This document shows, in pieces, positions 10,390 through 21,879 of a DNA stretch of 64,000 nucleotides; position 1 is the first letter of the stretch; the number at the start of each line of letters is the position of its first letter. Below the pieces are notes generated by a model. The model saw nothing but the letters and a program-made list of their open reading frames with translations. It searched no databases and was not told the DNA's origin. Source of the stretch: Cryptomeria japonica. Lineage: Eukaryota; Streptophyta; Pinopsida; Cupressales; Cupressaceae. The stretch lies in assembly GCF_030272615.1 (NCBI RefSeq), contig NC_081409.1:21330260-21394259 (forward strand), read 5' to 3'. A program made the translations under genes and the position numbers.

Positions 10390-11909
10390 GAATTCTAGAG
10401 TGGGAACAAGCAATGGACGCAAAATACCAGAGCCTCCTGAAGAACAACACCTGGGTTCTCTCTAATCTTCCTCCAGGGAAGAAACCCATTAGCTACAAAT
10501 GGGTCTATAAGGTCAAGTATCATGCAGATGGTACCTTAGATAAATACAAGGCCAGATTAGTTGCTTGAGGATTCACACAGCGGGAGGCAATTGACTATGA
10601 GGAGACCTTTGCTCCTACTGCCAAGATGAGTACAATTCGTCTTCTTCTCGCTATTGCAGCTCAATTTGGATGGAAAGTCCATCAGATGGATGTTAAGAGT
10701 GCCTTCATGAACGGTGAGTTGCAGGAAGAAGTCTACATGACGCAACCTCCTGGTTTCAAGGTTGTTGGCAAAGAACATCAAGTATGTAGACTCGTTAAAG
10801 CACTCTATGGACTCAAACAGGCTCCTCGAGCATGGTACATGAAGATTGATCAGTATTTGGTTGCTCATGGTTTTCAACGTAGTCCTTCTGACAGTAATTT
10901 GTATATCAAACACTCTGGTGATTATATTATTTTTCTTGTTGTCTATGTGGATGACTTGATCATTACTAGCAGTTCAGCACATTTGATTCCAAAAATCAAA
11001 CAGGACCTGTGCAAGGCATTTGATATGACAGATTTGGGGCTTCTCCATTATTGTTTAGGTGTTGAGGTTTGGCAGACTGATAGTAGCATTTTTATTTCTC
11101 AGTCTAAGTATGCCAAGAACTTGCTTGACAGGTTTCGAATGCAAGATTGCAAACCTGCTTCCACACCTATGGAGATAGGACTGGAGTTGTCAGCCAAGTC
11201 CGATTCTCCTCCTGTAGATGAAACACAATTCAAGCAACTAGTGGACAGTCTCATCTATCTTACTGCTACTATACCTGATCTTAGTTTTGCAGTGAGCTAC
11301 ATTTCACGCTTCATGACAGCCCCCAAGGCTAATCATTGGGTAGCAACGAAGCGTGTGCTGCGTTATGTGAAGGGCACCTCTGATTATGGACTTCTTTACA
11401 CTAGGAGTCACAATCCTAGACTCAGTGGGCTCATAGATTCAGATTGGGCAGGTTCGGTTGATGACAGAAAATCAACCTCTGGATATGTGTTTAGTTTGGG
11501 ATCTGGTGCAGTCACATGGACTAGTAAAAAGTAGCAGGCAATGGCTCTCTCCTCGACGGAAGCAAAGTATCGAGGAGCAATTAAGGCAGCATGTGAGGCA
11601 ATTTGGCTTCGTCGAATGCTTGCGGATATGTAGATATCTCAAGCAAGTCTGACTCCCTTGTTCTGTGATAATCAGGGAGTGCTCAAGCTTGCCAAGAATC
11701 TCGTCTTCCATGAAAGAACCAAGCACGTGGAAACTCACTATCACTTCATCAGAAAGCTTGTTGAAGACGGCTCAGTTCAATTGTTGTATGTTCCAACAGC
11801 GGAGCAGACAACAAATATTCTCACCAAGTCGCTCAGTCCAGATAAGTTTGTCAAATTCAAGGGGCAGCTTGTTGTAGTTGATAGATTGAGCATTAAGGGA
11901 GGGTATTAA
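10390..11909 (+). pseudogene. copia A reverse transcriptase and RNase H
   Basis: Copies element RNA into DNA. Reverse transcriptase begins near WEQAMDAKYQSLLKNNTW. It shows DVKSAFMNGEL (first catalytic D), LYGLKQAPRAWY, and the active-site YVDDLI near 10947. RNase H follows, with DSDWAG, SSTEAKY and CDNQGVL. The final GGY codons overlap the polypurine tract before the 3' LTR, as in related elements. In-frame stops lie at 10566 (TGA, where the family usually has Arg), 11532 (TAG) and 11631 (TAG). There are no TAA stops. Length and order match an intact copia pol. Confidence 0.92.
11894..11903 (+). promoter_or_regulatory. copia A polypurine tract
   Basis: TAAGGGAGGG sits immediately before the 3' LTR and would prime plus-strand DNA synthesis. 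The same string precedes the right LTR of copia C at 60517. Confidence 0.8.
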
Positions 11910-12084
11910 GATTATATTTTCCTAAGTTAATAGTTAATTATTAATGCTCAATCGTGTAATATATTGTATCCTAAGTTTCTAGTTAGAAACTTTCTATTTG
12001 TAATTTCTTTGTAATCTATTTATTGAGAATTCTTGCTCTCTGTAAATATCAATATAAGATGTTTACCAATTACTCTCCAGTAAT
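11904..12084 (+). repeat. copia A 3' LTR
   Basis: Direct repeat of 6786-6966, same length, followed by the TSD ATAAA at 12085-12089. Confidence 0.9.
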
Positions 12085-12089
12085 ATAAA

Positions 12090-12468
12090 AACCAAATAGG
12101 CCGACTTACTAAAAATAGCAGGTGAATATTTTTAGTCATTTCAAACTTTGGGCTATCCTACACCTCATAAGTGTCATCATGTACTCCAAAACCACTAATG
12201 AAAAGTACAAAACAAAAGGAAAACACTATTTTTGGGTGATGCAAGATTGCCCTTACCCCAGTGGATGCTCCTACATCAGACACACAGGGTAATTTGAGAA
12301 GTGACCTTGTCACATCTCAGGTGTTTGAGGAAAACCAAGAGGAAGTCCCTATCAACCCAAATTTACTCAGCATTCAGTCTTCATCATTCCTTCTCAAAAA
12401 CTCCCTCAAATCTGCAACAAAACACTTAATATGGTCTACTCAAATTTGCAATAATTCCCTCTTAGATC
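12090..12468. other. no recognisable gene between copia A and the gag-only element
   Basis: Short open frames only. A frame beginning at 12261 runs on into the neighbouring LTR and has no recognised domain. Confidence 0.4.
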
Positions 12469-13778
12469 TGCTCGAGAATGGCTCCCAAGTTCACTCCAAT
12501 ATACCTCAAAAATCTGCCTCAATATTCTGCTATCATATTTCTTCGAGAACTGCTCTTTATCATCCTCACAAATCTGATAGAAGCTCTCTTCTAAAACTGC
12601 TCAAGACTGATGTATATCTCCTTAAATCTGCTTGTAATCTGAAAGATTTTCAATAATTTATTGCATACTATATCTCATTTCCTTGTTTTATACCCCACAA
12701 GATGTCACTTCACCCAAACAGGGGCGACTCTTCACAAGGGTCGGCCACACTTGGAATTAAACAATTTATTTTATTTTAATACTTTAAGGAGGGTCGGCCC
12801 AAACAAAACACTATTTATTTTCATTTTAACATGCCATATTGGGTTCTAAAGCGTGAGGTCGGCCCTCAACAAAGATGAAATTATTTAATTTGATTTTAGT
12901 TTTATATGCAAGTCCGTCAGCATAGATTTAATTTTGTCTTGGGCACCAATAAGGAGGTTGGTCGGCATTACACGTGTATTTTATTCTTGTCATGCATATC
13001 AAAGGAAGTCGGCCAGTATTAGGAAGAGCCTTCAAAATTTACCAAGGTGTGGTTGGCCAACATATAAACTTAAACTTTAAACTTGTGTTTGCATATACTT
13101 AAACTTGTATGAATGTCAATACTTGGTTAACATATATATATATATCTGTGTTGCATGGGTACCCGTACCCAACCCCCCTGAACGCGTACCGGAGACTGGT
13201 ACGCGTCTCTCGTACCGGAGACCCATCAGGAGACGTCTCTACATATAGGAGACTCCACGTCAACGAACCCTCCCGTCTCCACCCTAAATAACACGTGCAA
13301 AAGTCAAAAAGTTTGACGCAATGCATGGGCAGAAGCAAAAACCACTAACATGAGCCCCATTTTCAGACATTTGTATGACATTTTGATTTGACTCATTTCA
13401 CATTTGTGTACTTAAACTTCAAAGTGAATGTTAATTCTTGTTTTGAAAGTTCAATGTCATTATATTTTCAGATTTTCTATTAATTATTAAATTATATTTT
13501 TAAAAAAATTGGCGTCTCCAAGTACCCCCGTCTCCTATTTTGAAAAAATAGCCGTACCGGTACCGGTACCAGCCTCCAACGTCTTCAAGTACCCCCGTAC
13601 CCATGCAACCTTGATATATATATATATATATATCAATTAGTGGCCTTTCGCCTTTGTCTATGCTCTCCATACCTTTGACATCAATGATGATATTTCCATT
13701 AGTCTTGGACAACAATTTCCTTCGACATTTATGGGAACAATCATGTCACCTTTGACATCAATGACAATATGTCAAACA
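12469..13778 (-). repeat. gag-only element 3' LTR, interrupted by MITE B
   Basis: This matches 16170-17013 once the 460-bp insertion at 13150-13609 is ignored. Shared stretches include CTCCAATATACCTCAAAAAT and GGTCGGCCCAAACAAAACAC. It ends at the minus-strand purine tract. Confidence 0.7.
13150..13609. mobile_element. MITE-like insertion B, 460 bp
   Basis: The ends are perfect 10-bp inverted repeats, GTTGCATGGG and CCCATGCAAC, followed inward by GTACCC/GGGTAC-rich sequence around an AT-rich core. It sits in a run of AT dinucleotides (atatat on both sides), so the TSD is ambiguous. The corresponding place in the other LTR (about 16790-16900) lacks it, which proves insertion. No coding capacity. 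Confidence 0.75.
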
Positions 13779-14229
13779 ATCTCTCCCTTTGTCATTGATG
13801 TCAAGCTTGCCACCAAATTGTCTGTGAATATGGTATGAATATATAGTTTCCCATGTCTCTAACTCTCTCCCCTTTCTCTAACTCTTCCCCTTTAACATCA
13901 ACAGCAAAGGGATGTCCAATATTTTTACAAAGAAGACTCCTTTCTATAATACTTCCTCTTGACATCAATGGCATCATTTTATTTTATTTTGCAGTAACTC
14001 CCCCTCATCCTGAAATCAATGGCAATGAGATGCTCATTACCTTCATGCATTAGCTGATCTATCTTTCAATTGTCTTCTCCATAGAGCTAAAAGGTAATAC
14101 AATTTGTGTTTCTCCTCAGATTTGTGCATGAAGTGCATTTTACACAATCATGGATTCTTCCTTCTCATTATCTTGCTCTTCCTTCCTTTTCCAAACTCTT
14201 GTAGATTTCCCCTTTTGTTTGGCCAAGGT

Positions 14230-16136
14230 ATTCTCTTTCATCTTTTGTCTAGGTTGTTTCAGAAAATCACTTCTACAAAATCAGGCTATATGTCCATAAT
14301 TGTTGCATTTATAACTTACAACATTATAATCCACTAAAGGGCCAAACTTATTATATTTCCATCTTGAAAACCCATAAAAATTTTAATTTTTGTTCCAACC
14401 ATAATTATATCTCACATTGCACCAATCAAAAAAAATTATATCTCACATTGCTCTAAAATCTCTTCCCTTTTAACCAAACAAATTACATGAAAAATAATAA
14501 CCAAAGAAGGAATAATAGAACCTAGGTGCATGAGTTTGTCTTGATGAGAAGTGCTTCCTGACCATGTTATTTTTAGCTTTTGAACATATGCTTGGCTTCT
14601 AGTTCACCATTTTGCTGATTTCATCTTTGATGTGACTTTTAAGGACATCGGCATACTTCTCTTCATTTGATTTCTTTGATGATCTACAACTTTATCCTTA
14701 TTCATAGCCAAAACCACTCTTATCAAACGTAGGCTTTTGAGATTTGATGATGTCATCCAAAATTTCCAAACTATTCTTGTTTTAAGTTTCTATTTAATTG
14801 AGCCATTGTCCTCTCCAATTACTTTCTTAGGGAAACAATCTTGAATTCCAGCTTTTCACAATTTTCTTCCTTTGTCTTTAGTTGGTTTCTCATCTCCTCT
14901 TCAACCCTTTTTGCTTCTACTTGAACTTTTAAATCAACAATCAATTTTTCTCATTCTTCAAGAATTTGTGTTGATTTTGCTTTGGCTTTTACTATTCTCT
15001 TGAATTTGTAATCCTTATCTTGAATTTCTTAAGTTTCTTGATGTCTCTGTAAGCATAACGGAGTTCTTCCTCAAGCTCCACTTCCCCTTCCTTTTCACTA
15101 TGCACTTCCTTTAAGTCTTTTTCTTCTTTATTTTTGTCTCTATCATCCTACAAATCTTTTTCTTCTTTCTTTTTGTCTCTATCATCCTTTGCTTCCAATG
15201 CCATGAAGAGTATTTCTTCTCTATCACTGTTTGAAATTTCTTCATCACTTTCCTCTAATGATCTATTATCTTCCCATGAATAAAGACTCTTTTTGTAATT
15301 ATGGAAATTCTTCTTTTTCTTTTTATATTGACCTTGTTTGTAGCCCTTCTTTTGTTGATGTCTTTTTCCTTTCTTTATGTAGTGATCGTCTTCATCCTTG
15401 CTGCTTTCACTCTTACCCTCCAGACACTTAGAAGCAAAATGACCTATTCTACCACAATTAAAACATTTCAATGGTTACTTACCTCAATGCTTCTCGTATC
15501 CTTTCTTTATCTTTCTCATGAAGTGATCTTCTTCATTTGTTTCATTGCTTGAGCTATCACTTGGTTCGTATGCTTTATTCTTTTCCTTCCTTGACGCTTT
15601 GAAGGCTGCCTCCTTTTTTGATGGCTTGTCTTCAGTCTTCACTTCATAGGTAGTAAGAATCCCATGCAACTTGTCATTTGTCAATTTGTCTAGATCTCTC
15701 ATTTCTTCAATCACCGAAATTTTGGAATCAAAGCTTAAAGGTAAGCACCTTAATACCTTTTGTACTATCATGGTTTCTTAAACCTCTTAACCAAGACCTC
15801 TTATTGTGTTCATGATCTCATCAACACGAAGCAAATAGAAGGCTATATTCTCTTCTTCTTCAATCTCAAGGCCTTCGAATTGTCTACAATGGGTTTAAAG
15901 TTTTGCCTTTTTCACTGTATCATCTCCTTGATGGATATTCTTCAACTCATCACACATGTCCTTAGCTGATTTGCAATGCATAAATTTTACAAACTCCAAT
16001 TCGGATAATCCACACAAAATCACATTCTTGGCTTTCACATTCTTTTCACACTCTTTCTTTCCTACCTAATCCGTTGGGTGAGTTGTAGGGGCTATGTAGC
16101 CATTTACAACCGATGGCCAAATATCATACCCTAGAG
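14230..16136 (-). pseudogene. gag: copia gag with zinc knuckles (minus strand), degraded
   Basis: Read on the minus strand, a gag of the UBN2 type is visible. GYIAPTTHPTD stands near the start. The segment VLRCLPLSFDSKISVIEEM (about 15770-15700) and KLTNDKLHGILTTYEVK match the usual copia gag core. A CCHC knuckle, CFNCGRIGHFASKC, is at about 15423-15466. A lysine- and glutamate-rich tail follows, and a second, decayed knuckle (YKCNNYGHIA then a stop) occurs near 14290-14320. There are many stops and shifts. Gag packages RNA. A gag-only copy could in principle have been moved by proteins from full elements. Confidence 0.75.
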
Positions 16137-16169
16137 AATTCAAATAGGTTTCCATCCTTATGCTCTCTA

Positions 16170-17013
16170 CTCAAGAATGCCTCTGAAGTTTGCTCCAATA
16201 TACCTCAAAAATCTGCCTCAACAATCTACTATAATATTTCTTCTAGAACTGATTTTTATCTTCCTCACAAATTTGGTAAGGTCTCTTATAAAACTGCTCA
16301 TGACTTAGGTAGATCTCCTTAAATCTGCTCCCAATCTGAAAGATATACGATAATTTCTTGCATACATCATCTCCTCCTTTCCTTGTTTTATACTTCATGT
16401 CACTTCACCAAAATGGGGCGACCCTTCACAAGGGGTGGGCCACACTTGGAATAAAACAATTTATTTTATTTTAATTCTTGAAGGAGGGTCGGCCCAAACA
16501 AAACACCATTTAGTTTCATTTTAGCACACCAAATAGGGCGCTTAAGTAAGCATGAGGTCGGCCCTTAGCAAAGATGAATTTATGTAATTTAATTTTAGTT
16601 TATATGCAAGTCGGCCATCATAGATTCAATTTTACCTTGGGCGCAATAAGGAGGTTGGCCAGTATTAGACGTATTTTATTCTTGTCATGCATACCAAAGG
16701 AAGTCAGACAGTATGAGGAAGTGTCATAGAAATATACCAAGGTCTGGTCAGCCAACATATAAACTTAAACTTTGGCATATTGTCAATGAAGGACAAAGGC
16801 GAAAGGCCACTAATCAATATCTATGCATGCATACAAACATACATACATATAATTTGTCAATGAAGGACAAAGGTGAATGGCCATTAATCAATATATATGC
16901 TCTCCATATCTTTGACATCAATGACGATATTTCTATTAATCTTGGACAACAATTGCCTTCGACATTAATGACAACAATCTTGCCACCTTTGACATCAATG
17001 ACAGTATGTCCAA
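16170..17013 (-). repeat. gag-only element 5' LTR
   Basis: Uninterrupted counterpart of 12469-13778. Its inner edge adjoins GCTCTCTACTCA, a decayed complement of the Met-tRNA primer site, and its outer edge lies near TATGTCCAATA at 17000-17013. Confidence 0.7.
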
Positions 17014-17269
17014 TAGGATGGAGAGGTGCCATGCAGTAATGGAAAAGGGGAGCATCCAATGTCAGAACTTTAAAGAAATATTATCACGCCTGGTGATAGG
17101 AGTTGTTTAAGAGGTATGGGTAGAATAAAAGTTGCAAAGGAAATGCTTATTCTATGATTGAGTGAATAAGTGGAGGAATGTATGGAGAATTAAATGGAGA
17201 TGGAATTGACTTGTAGATTCAGCTCCCTTTGGCCTGTTTTGCCGGAGCTAAATGAGTAGTTAAAGTCTA

Positions 17270-18745
17270 ATTGGTCACCTTTTTTAAAAACTTCTAATGT
17301 TACCTATCATTATGTGCAGGGGTTTTTGCACTAGAGAGTTGTGGTCATTTAGGGATAGAGACAGGATTCTAGAGAAAGGTCCTTAAATTGGGTGATGATA
17401 ACCCTCTTTGCAAAACCCTCATACCCAAGATTCAACCTACGTACTTAGAACTTCCAGAATTTCCTGTGTGGGTGAGATTAGCCAACTTACCTCTTCATTT
17501 TTGGCTGACTTCTACATTGAAAATCATTGGCAACTCTCTAGGGAAAAGGTATTTTTGTCTCCCCTAAAAATCATAGACATGCCTTAACTTCTATAGAACA
17601 TTGGTGGAGTTAACTTTCACCCTTGGCCTCGCAATAGATATAGGTTTGAAGATAGGGAGAAAAATGTGGAAACAATCATTGGATTATGAGAATATAGGTT
17701 TTTGCTGCTCAAGTGCGCTTTGATGGGTATTTACTTGCTAACTCTACTTGAATGAGTAACAAGAAGTAAACGGTGTAACAAAATAACGGAATATAGTAAT
17801 CATTCACAACAATGTTGCCAAAAAGATATGAAATTCCATTCATTCACAGGAGTTCATACATGGGGTCCTTGACCATGTATACAATGAGAGATATATAGAA
17901 TAGCCAATGGTGGTTGAGAACGCCAACCGTTGGTACTACCAACTGACAACAGTTTGTCAGAAAATAACTTTTTAATTACAAAGCAACTTATTTTTATTAT
18001 TTATGAACTGCAATGGGGTCCATCTAGCAGATGAATGAAAAAAAGTAAAAGGATACACAAGTAGGGCTTCTTGGCGGAAGAATGTTGCACCACATCATCA
18101 ATCGGTAGGTGGTTCTTTATCTAAGCCAAATGTCCAAGGGAACAATGAAAAAAAGACAAGCAGGGTAAGGTGGAGGATGCTTGTATGGTGAAAAAATCAC
18201 GGATGTTGTGAAAGATAGTGAGCCTAAGGAGCAGTCTATAGTGTTGAGTGCTAGAGAAGGTTAACTCCCTAGGGCTAGAAGTAACTGAAGGTAATATTAA
18301 GACAGGTTGCTCAGAGCTTGAAAAGACTGAGCTCCTTAAATTATTGCTGGATCTTCAGCTAATCAAGCTGAATGTTCAAAGCTGCAACCATTGTCTGAGG
18401 TAGATCCCCTCTCTTCAAAGGAGAATTTCCCTTCAAAAACTAGAGGTAGAAGTGCAGAAAAATTAGGGTATTATATTGAATCTTTGAAAAATGGAGTACA
18501 GACAACAGTAGTGAACCACTAAAATAAAGTAAATCTCTTCAATTCATATGACTTTAAGATCACATGATAAGAGTAGATGATTTAATATAGAGTAGGTCTT
18601 ATAAGATGTAGTGGGGGGTGTAGGGTGTGTTTTTGGGATGGGCTTCTACAGTTGTCGAGTCTTGGCCCTTATTGACATTATTGTATGTACTAAGTATTCC
18701 CAAAGGTTGGGCCCCAATCGAAACACCAGTTATTTCATCAAAAAA
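17270..18745 (+). pseudogene. LINE ORF1 relic (DUF4283-like) with 3' tail
   Basis: On the plus strand LELPEFPVWVRLANLPLHFW and then IIGNSLGK appear near 17445-17550. This is the DUF4283-type RNA-binding region of plant LINE ORF1 and retroposed relatives. A following piece ending near 17760 is interrupted by a foreign segment up to about 18030, after which ORF1-like sequence resumes (KNVAPHHQSVGGSLSKPN). The relic ends with TTATTTCATCAAAAAA at 18730-18745, a typical LINE 3' terminus. ORF2 is missing. Many stops. Old and non-functional. Confidence 0.6.
17773..18030 (-). mobile_element. LTR-like fragment inside the LINE relic
   Basis: About 0.25 kb begins TGTAACAAAATAACGG and, on the minus strand, includes a TATATATCTC stretch in a promoter-like setting. 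It interrupts otherwise continuous ORF1-type sequence. No second end or TSD could be fixed, so the class is uncertain. Confidence 0.3.
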
Positions 18746-18910
18746 TGGAACTCTTACATTTTGTTATAAGTGAATGCCATTGTAAAAAACTTTGCATATA
18801 TCAATTTTTACATCCTTTGTTTTATAAAAAGTAACTCTTAAAAAAATCTCAAATTAATATCTATCTTAATATAACTCCTCATTAAAAAGTAACGACTCCC
18901 GTATGTACAA

Positions 18911-21879
18911 GTTATCTTTTTGTTTTTTTGATCGATAAAAGGCTGAGGCCAAAGAATTTTATTAATTTAAAAATAGATAGATTTACATTTACACCTCCAT
19001 TCGGTGTGGGCATCGATAGGAAAGAATGGAGGGAAGAAAACCTCTGGTCTAGCCCAGATCCTTCAAGGATCAGAAAAATTAAGAATGCAATACAAAATGG
19101 AGATGCAAGATAACAAAAGGAACTTGTCCCAAATAATGAAGATAGTGTTTAGAAATCCTCTATGTGAAGATGAGCAGCCGGTTGCCCATCTCTTGGGGTG
19201 ATGCTGCCATTTGTGGGCGGCAATTCTTACAATTCCTGAAACACGTGGTTAGGCATGCTCTGCTCCTTATGCTGCACAAAATCTTGAGAAAATCTTTCTC
19301 CAGAATGTTAGGACAAGGAAAACCGAACAGGAAACTTATACAATATATCATACCTGCCTGGATGGTCACCCTGTTAGGATACACAGCTCAAAATATTAGT
19401 CTCAAAAAGAACAACCTCCAAATACATAATGCGAGAATGATTACCCATCGAAGAGCATAAACTCAATAAATATTTACGAGGCAGATTCCCTAAATGTTTC
19501 TGCAGAGGGATCGCTGGGAGCTACCATCCTAAGAAAATGGTTCGAGAGCCATCAAGGCCCTTATTGAGTGTAATGGGAAAGCTTTAAGTATATCAAGCAT
19601 GCCCTTAAGAATTTTGGTAAATCCTTGAAACTTCCACCGACATCAAAAACCTAAAAGTTATCGACCAAACCAAAGCCATCAGATGTACACATTAACCTCT
19701 CCCCGAAATATCTAGTTTTACCGAAATGGTACACCTGTTGAATCGAAGAGACCTGTCGATGATTCATTGATAAGATGATTTATCAAATAGACTTGGGCCT
19801 CGATGAACTTCAAAAGGGACTTATCGAGAGCGTTATTTTTCATTGATAGAAGGGGTATCGAGGAAACCAAAGGAGGTTTCGTCGATGAAGCAAGGCTACC
19901 GAAGAAACTACGGTATCGGTCATTGAAGAAGATAGTTCTACCGAAATGATGAGATCGAAGAAACTTGGGAAGGTTTCATCGATAAGACAATTCGAGAGAA
20001 GAAGGGTGTCGAAGAGATACTAAGGATATTGGCCGACAGTGACAGTTTCATCGAAAGGCAAAGGGTCGATAAAACATAAGAGATTTTCATCAATATGAAA
20101 AGGGTATCTAGGGAAAGGGAGCATCGATGAACTCTAAAGGGACTCATCAAAAGCAATGATTCCCCCGAAAGAGGATATCGAAGAAAGCAGAGACGGTTTT
20201 CGTCAACGGGAAAAGGCTACCGAGGAAATAATACGATCGACGCAACATGAAGGAAGCTTACCGAAAGAAGCGTTCTTATCGAAAGAATGATTTCGATCAA
20301 ACAGAGGGAGGCTACATCGATTAAAGATATCGATAAGAATATGAGTTTCGAGGAGGCTAAAAGGCAAGTTACCAATGTGTGGTTTTACCGATGCAACTTT
20401 ATCGAGGAGGGTAACCGATGAGCTCATCGATGAAAAAATGAAATCATCAAAAGAAAGATGGCCTCGATGAAACAATAAACCCATTCATCGAAGGAGTGTA
20501 GTGATGTCGATAGAGAAGGTATTTCGATGGAAGGATAAAGGAAGTCACCGAAGCCCAAGGTTTCTACGACATAAAGATATCCGGATTCAAATAGTATCGA
20601 TGAGACCCAACGATGTCTCATCGATATAGAAGGGCCATCGAAGAAAGGAAACGTCGATGAACTTCAGACAGGACTATCGAAGATGGTAATTCCATCGACA
20701 AAAGATATTGAGGAAAGCGGAGATGGTTTTCATCGTCGGGAAAAGGTGTATCGAGGAGATAATACCATCGGTACTAAGGGACTCACCGAAAGAAACGTTC
20801 TCATTGAAAGAAAAAGTTCGATCAAACAAAAAAGAAGTTACATCGACAAAAGATATCAATGAGGAGATAGGTTTAGAGGAGGCTAAAAGGCCTGTCTCCG
20901 ATATGCGTTGTTTCGCCAATACCACTTTATTGGTGGAAGACGATAGGAGAGGATGGAAAGGCTTCGTTGAGACAATAGATCCATTCATCGACGGGCATAG
21001 TGATATCAATGGAAGAGGTATTTCGGTGGAAAAGTAAAGGTCACCGAAGCCCAAGGTTTCTTCGACATAAAGATATCCGGATTCAAATAGTATCGATGAG
21101 ACCCAACGATGTCTCATCGATATAGAAGGGCCCTCGAATAAAGGAAACGCCAATGAACTTCAAAGGGGACTCATTGAAGACAGTAAATCCATCGACAAAA
21201 GATATTGAGGAAAGCGGAGAGGTTTTCATCGACGGGAAAAGGTCTTCGAGGAGATAATACCAACAGTACAAAGGGACTTCACCGAAAGAAACGTTCTCAT
21301 TGAAAGGAAAAGGTCAATCAAACAAAAAGAAGTTACATCGACAAAAGATATCGATGAGGAAATAGGTTTCGAGGAGGCTAAAGGGCATGTCTCAAATATG
21401 CGTTGTTTCGCCGATACAACTTTATTGGTGGAAGACGACAAGAGAGGATAAAGAAAGGCTTCGGTGAGACAATAGATCCATGCATCGACGGGGCATAGTA
21501 GTATCGATGGAAGAAGTATTTCAGTGGAAAACTAAAGGAGGTCGTCGAAGCCCAAGGTTTCTTCGACATAAAACCCGATGGATATCAGATAGGTAATGGT
21601 GAGGAGGCAGCCCTAGCGACCGAATACAGTATTTCTATGAATGAAGGAAATACTTGATCGAAGTGATATTCGAAACAGCAGTGATAGTTAACGGTTATGT
21701 GTTGAAAAGCCAATATTTAAACTGAATGCTTGCCTGAGTATCTATACGAAAATACAGGGGGCAAGAAGAGGAATAAATAAGGGGGTTAAAACAGAGTCTA
21801 GGCAGGAGAAACATAAGGGGATGAAAGGAGGAACATGCTAACAACCACTTAGGACACGAAAACAAAAGAGGGGGTTGCC
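18911..21879 (-). other. LINE 3' UTR, unusually long, with tandem array
   Basis: Nearly 3 kb separate the RNase H stop (21880) from the A-rich tail. I see no coding domain. A minus-strand AATAAAATTC just before the tail could be the polyadenylation signal. Its middle is occupied by the ~0.5-kb tandem array at 20187-21575. Confidence 0.6.
20187..21575 (-). repeat. three ~0.5-kb tandem units rich in TCGATGA and ACCGAAG motifs
   Basis: Units start at about 20187, 20717 and 21214; the third is partial. The last two units are nearly 90% alike by eye. Units two and three are preceded by a hairpin with 12-bp perfect arms, TATCGATGAGAC and GTCTCATCGATA, at 20595-20626 and 21091-21122. Similar but less regular TCGA-rich sequence extends left to about 19740. 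Confidence 0.8.

Larger units (their letters stand above)
6786..12084 (+). mobile_element. Ty1/copia LTR retrotransposon, near full length, degraded (copia A)
   Basis: Two 181-bp LTRs flank gag, protease, integrase, reverse transcriptase and RNase H in copia order. A 5-bp TSD ATAAA lies at 6781-6785 and 12085-12089. The LTRs start TATTAAG rather than the usual TGTT, and both copies share this, so the parent probably had it too. By eye the LTRs differ at about eight of 181 positions. Multiple stops and two frameshifts make it defective. Confidence 0.93.
12469..17013 (-). mobile_element. gag-only copia derivative, minus strand, with diverged LTRs
   Basis: Sequence from about 12469 to 13778 (minus the MITE at 13150-13609) aligns by eye with about 16170-17013. 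The two are diverged LTRs of about 845 bp. Read on the minus strand, the order is LTR, degenerate primer site near 16161-16172, gag, a purine tract (aaagggagagat, about 13779-13791), LTR. Integrase, reverse transcriptase and RNase H are absent. Just after gag the sequence passes directly to the 3' terminal region, implying a deletion of pol. The LTRs differ far more than those of copia A or the gypsy element, so this copy is old. TSDs were not found. Confidence 0.75.

Noticed and set aside
20424-21569. Minus-strand open frames of up to 159 codons in the LINE 3' UTR
   Set aside because: They repeat with the ~0.5-kb tandem unit and show no domain; repeat by-products are likelier.
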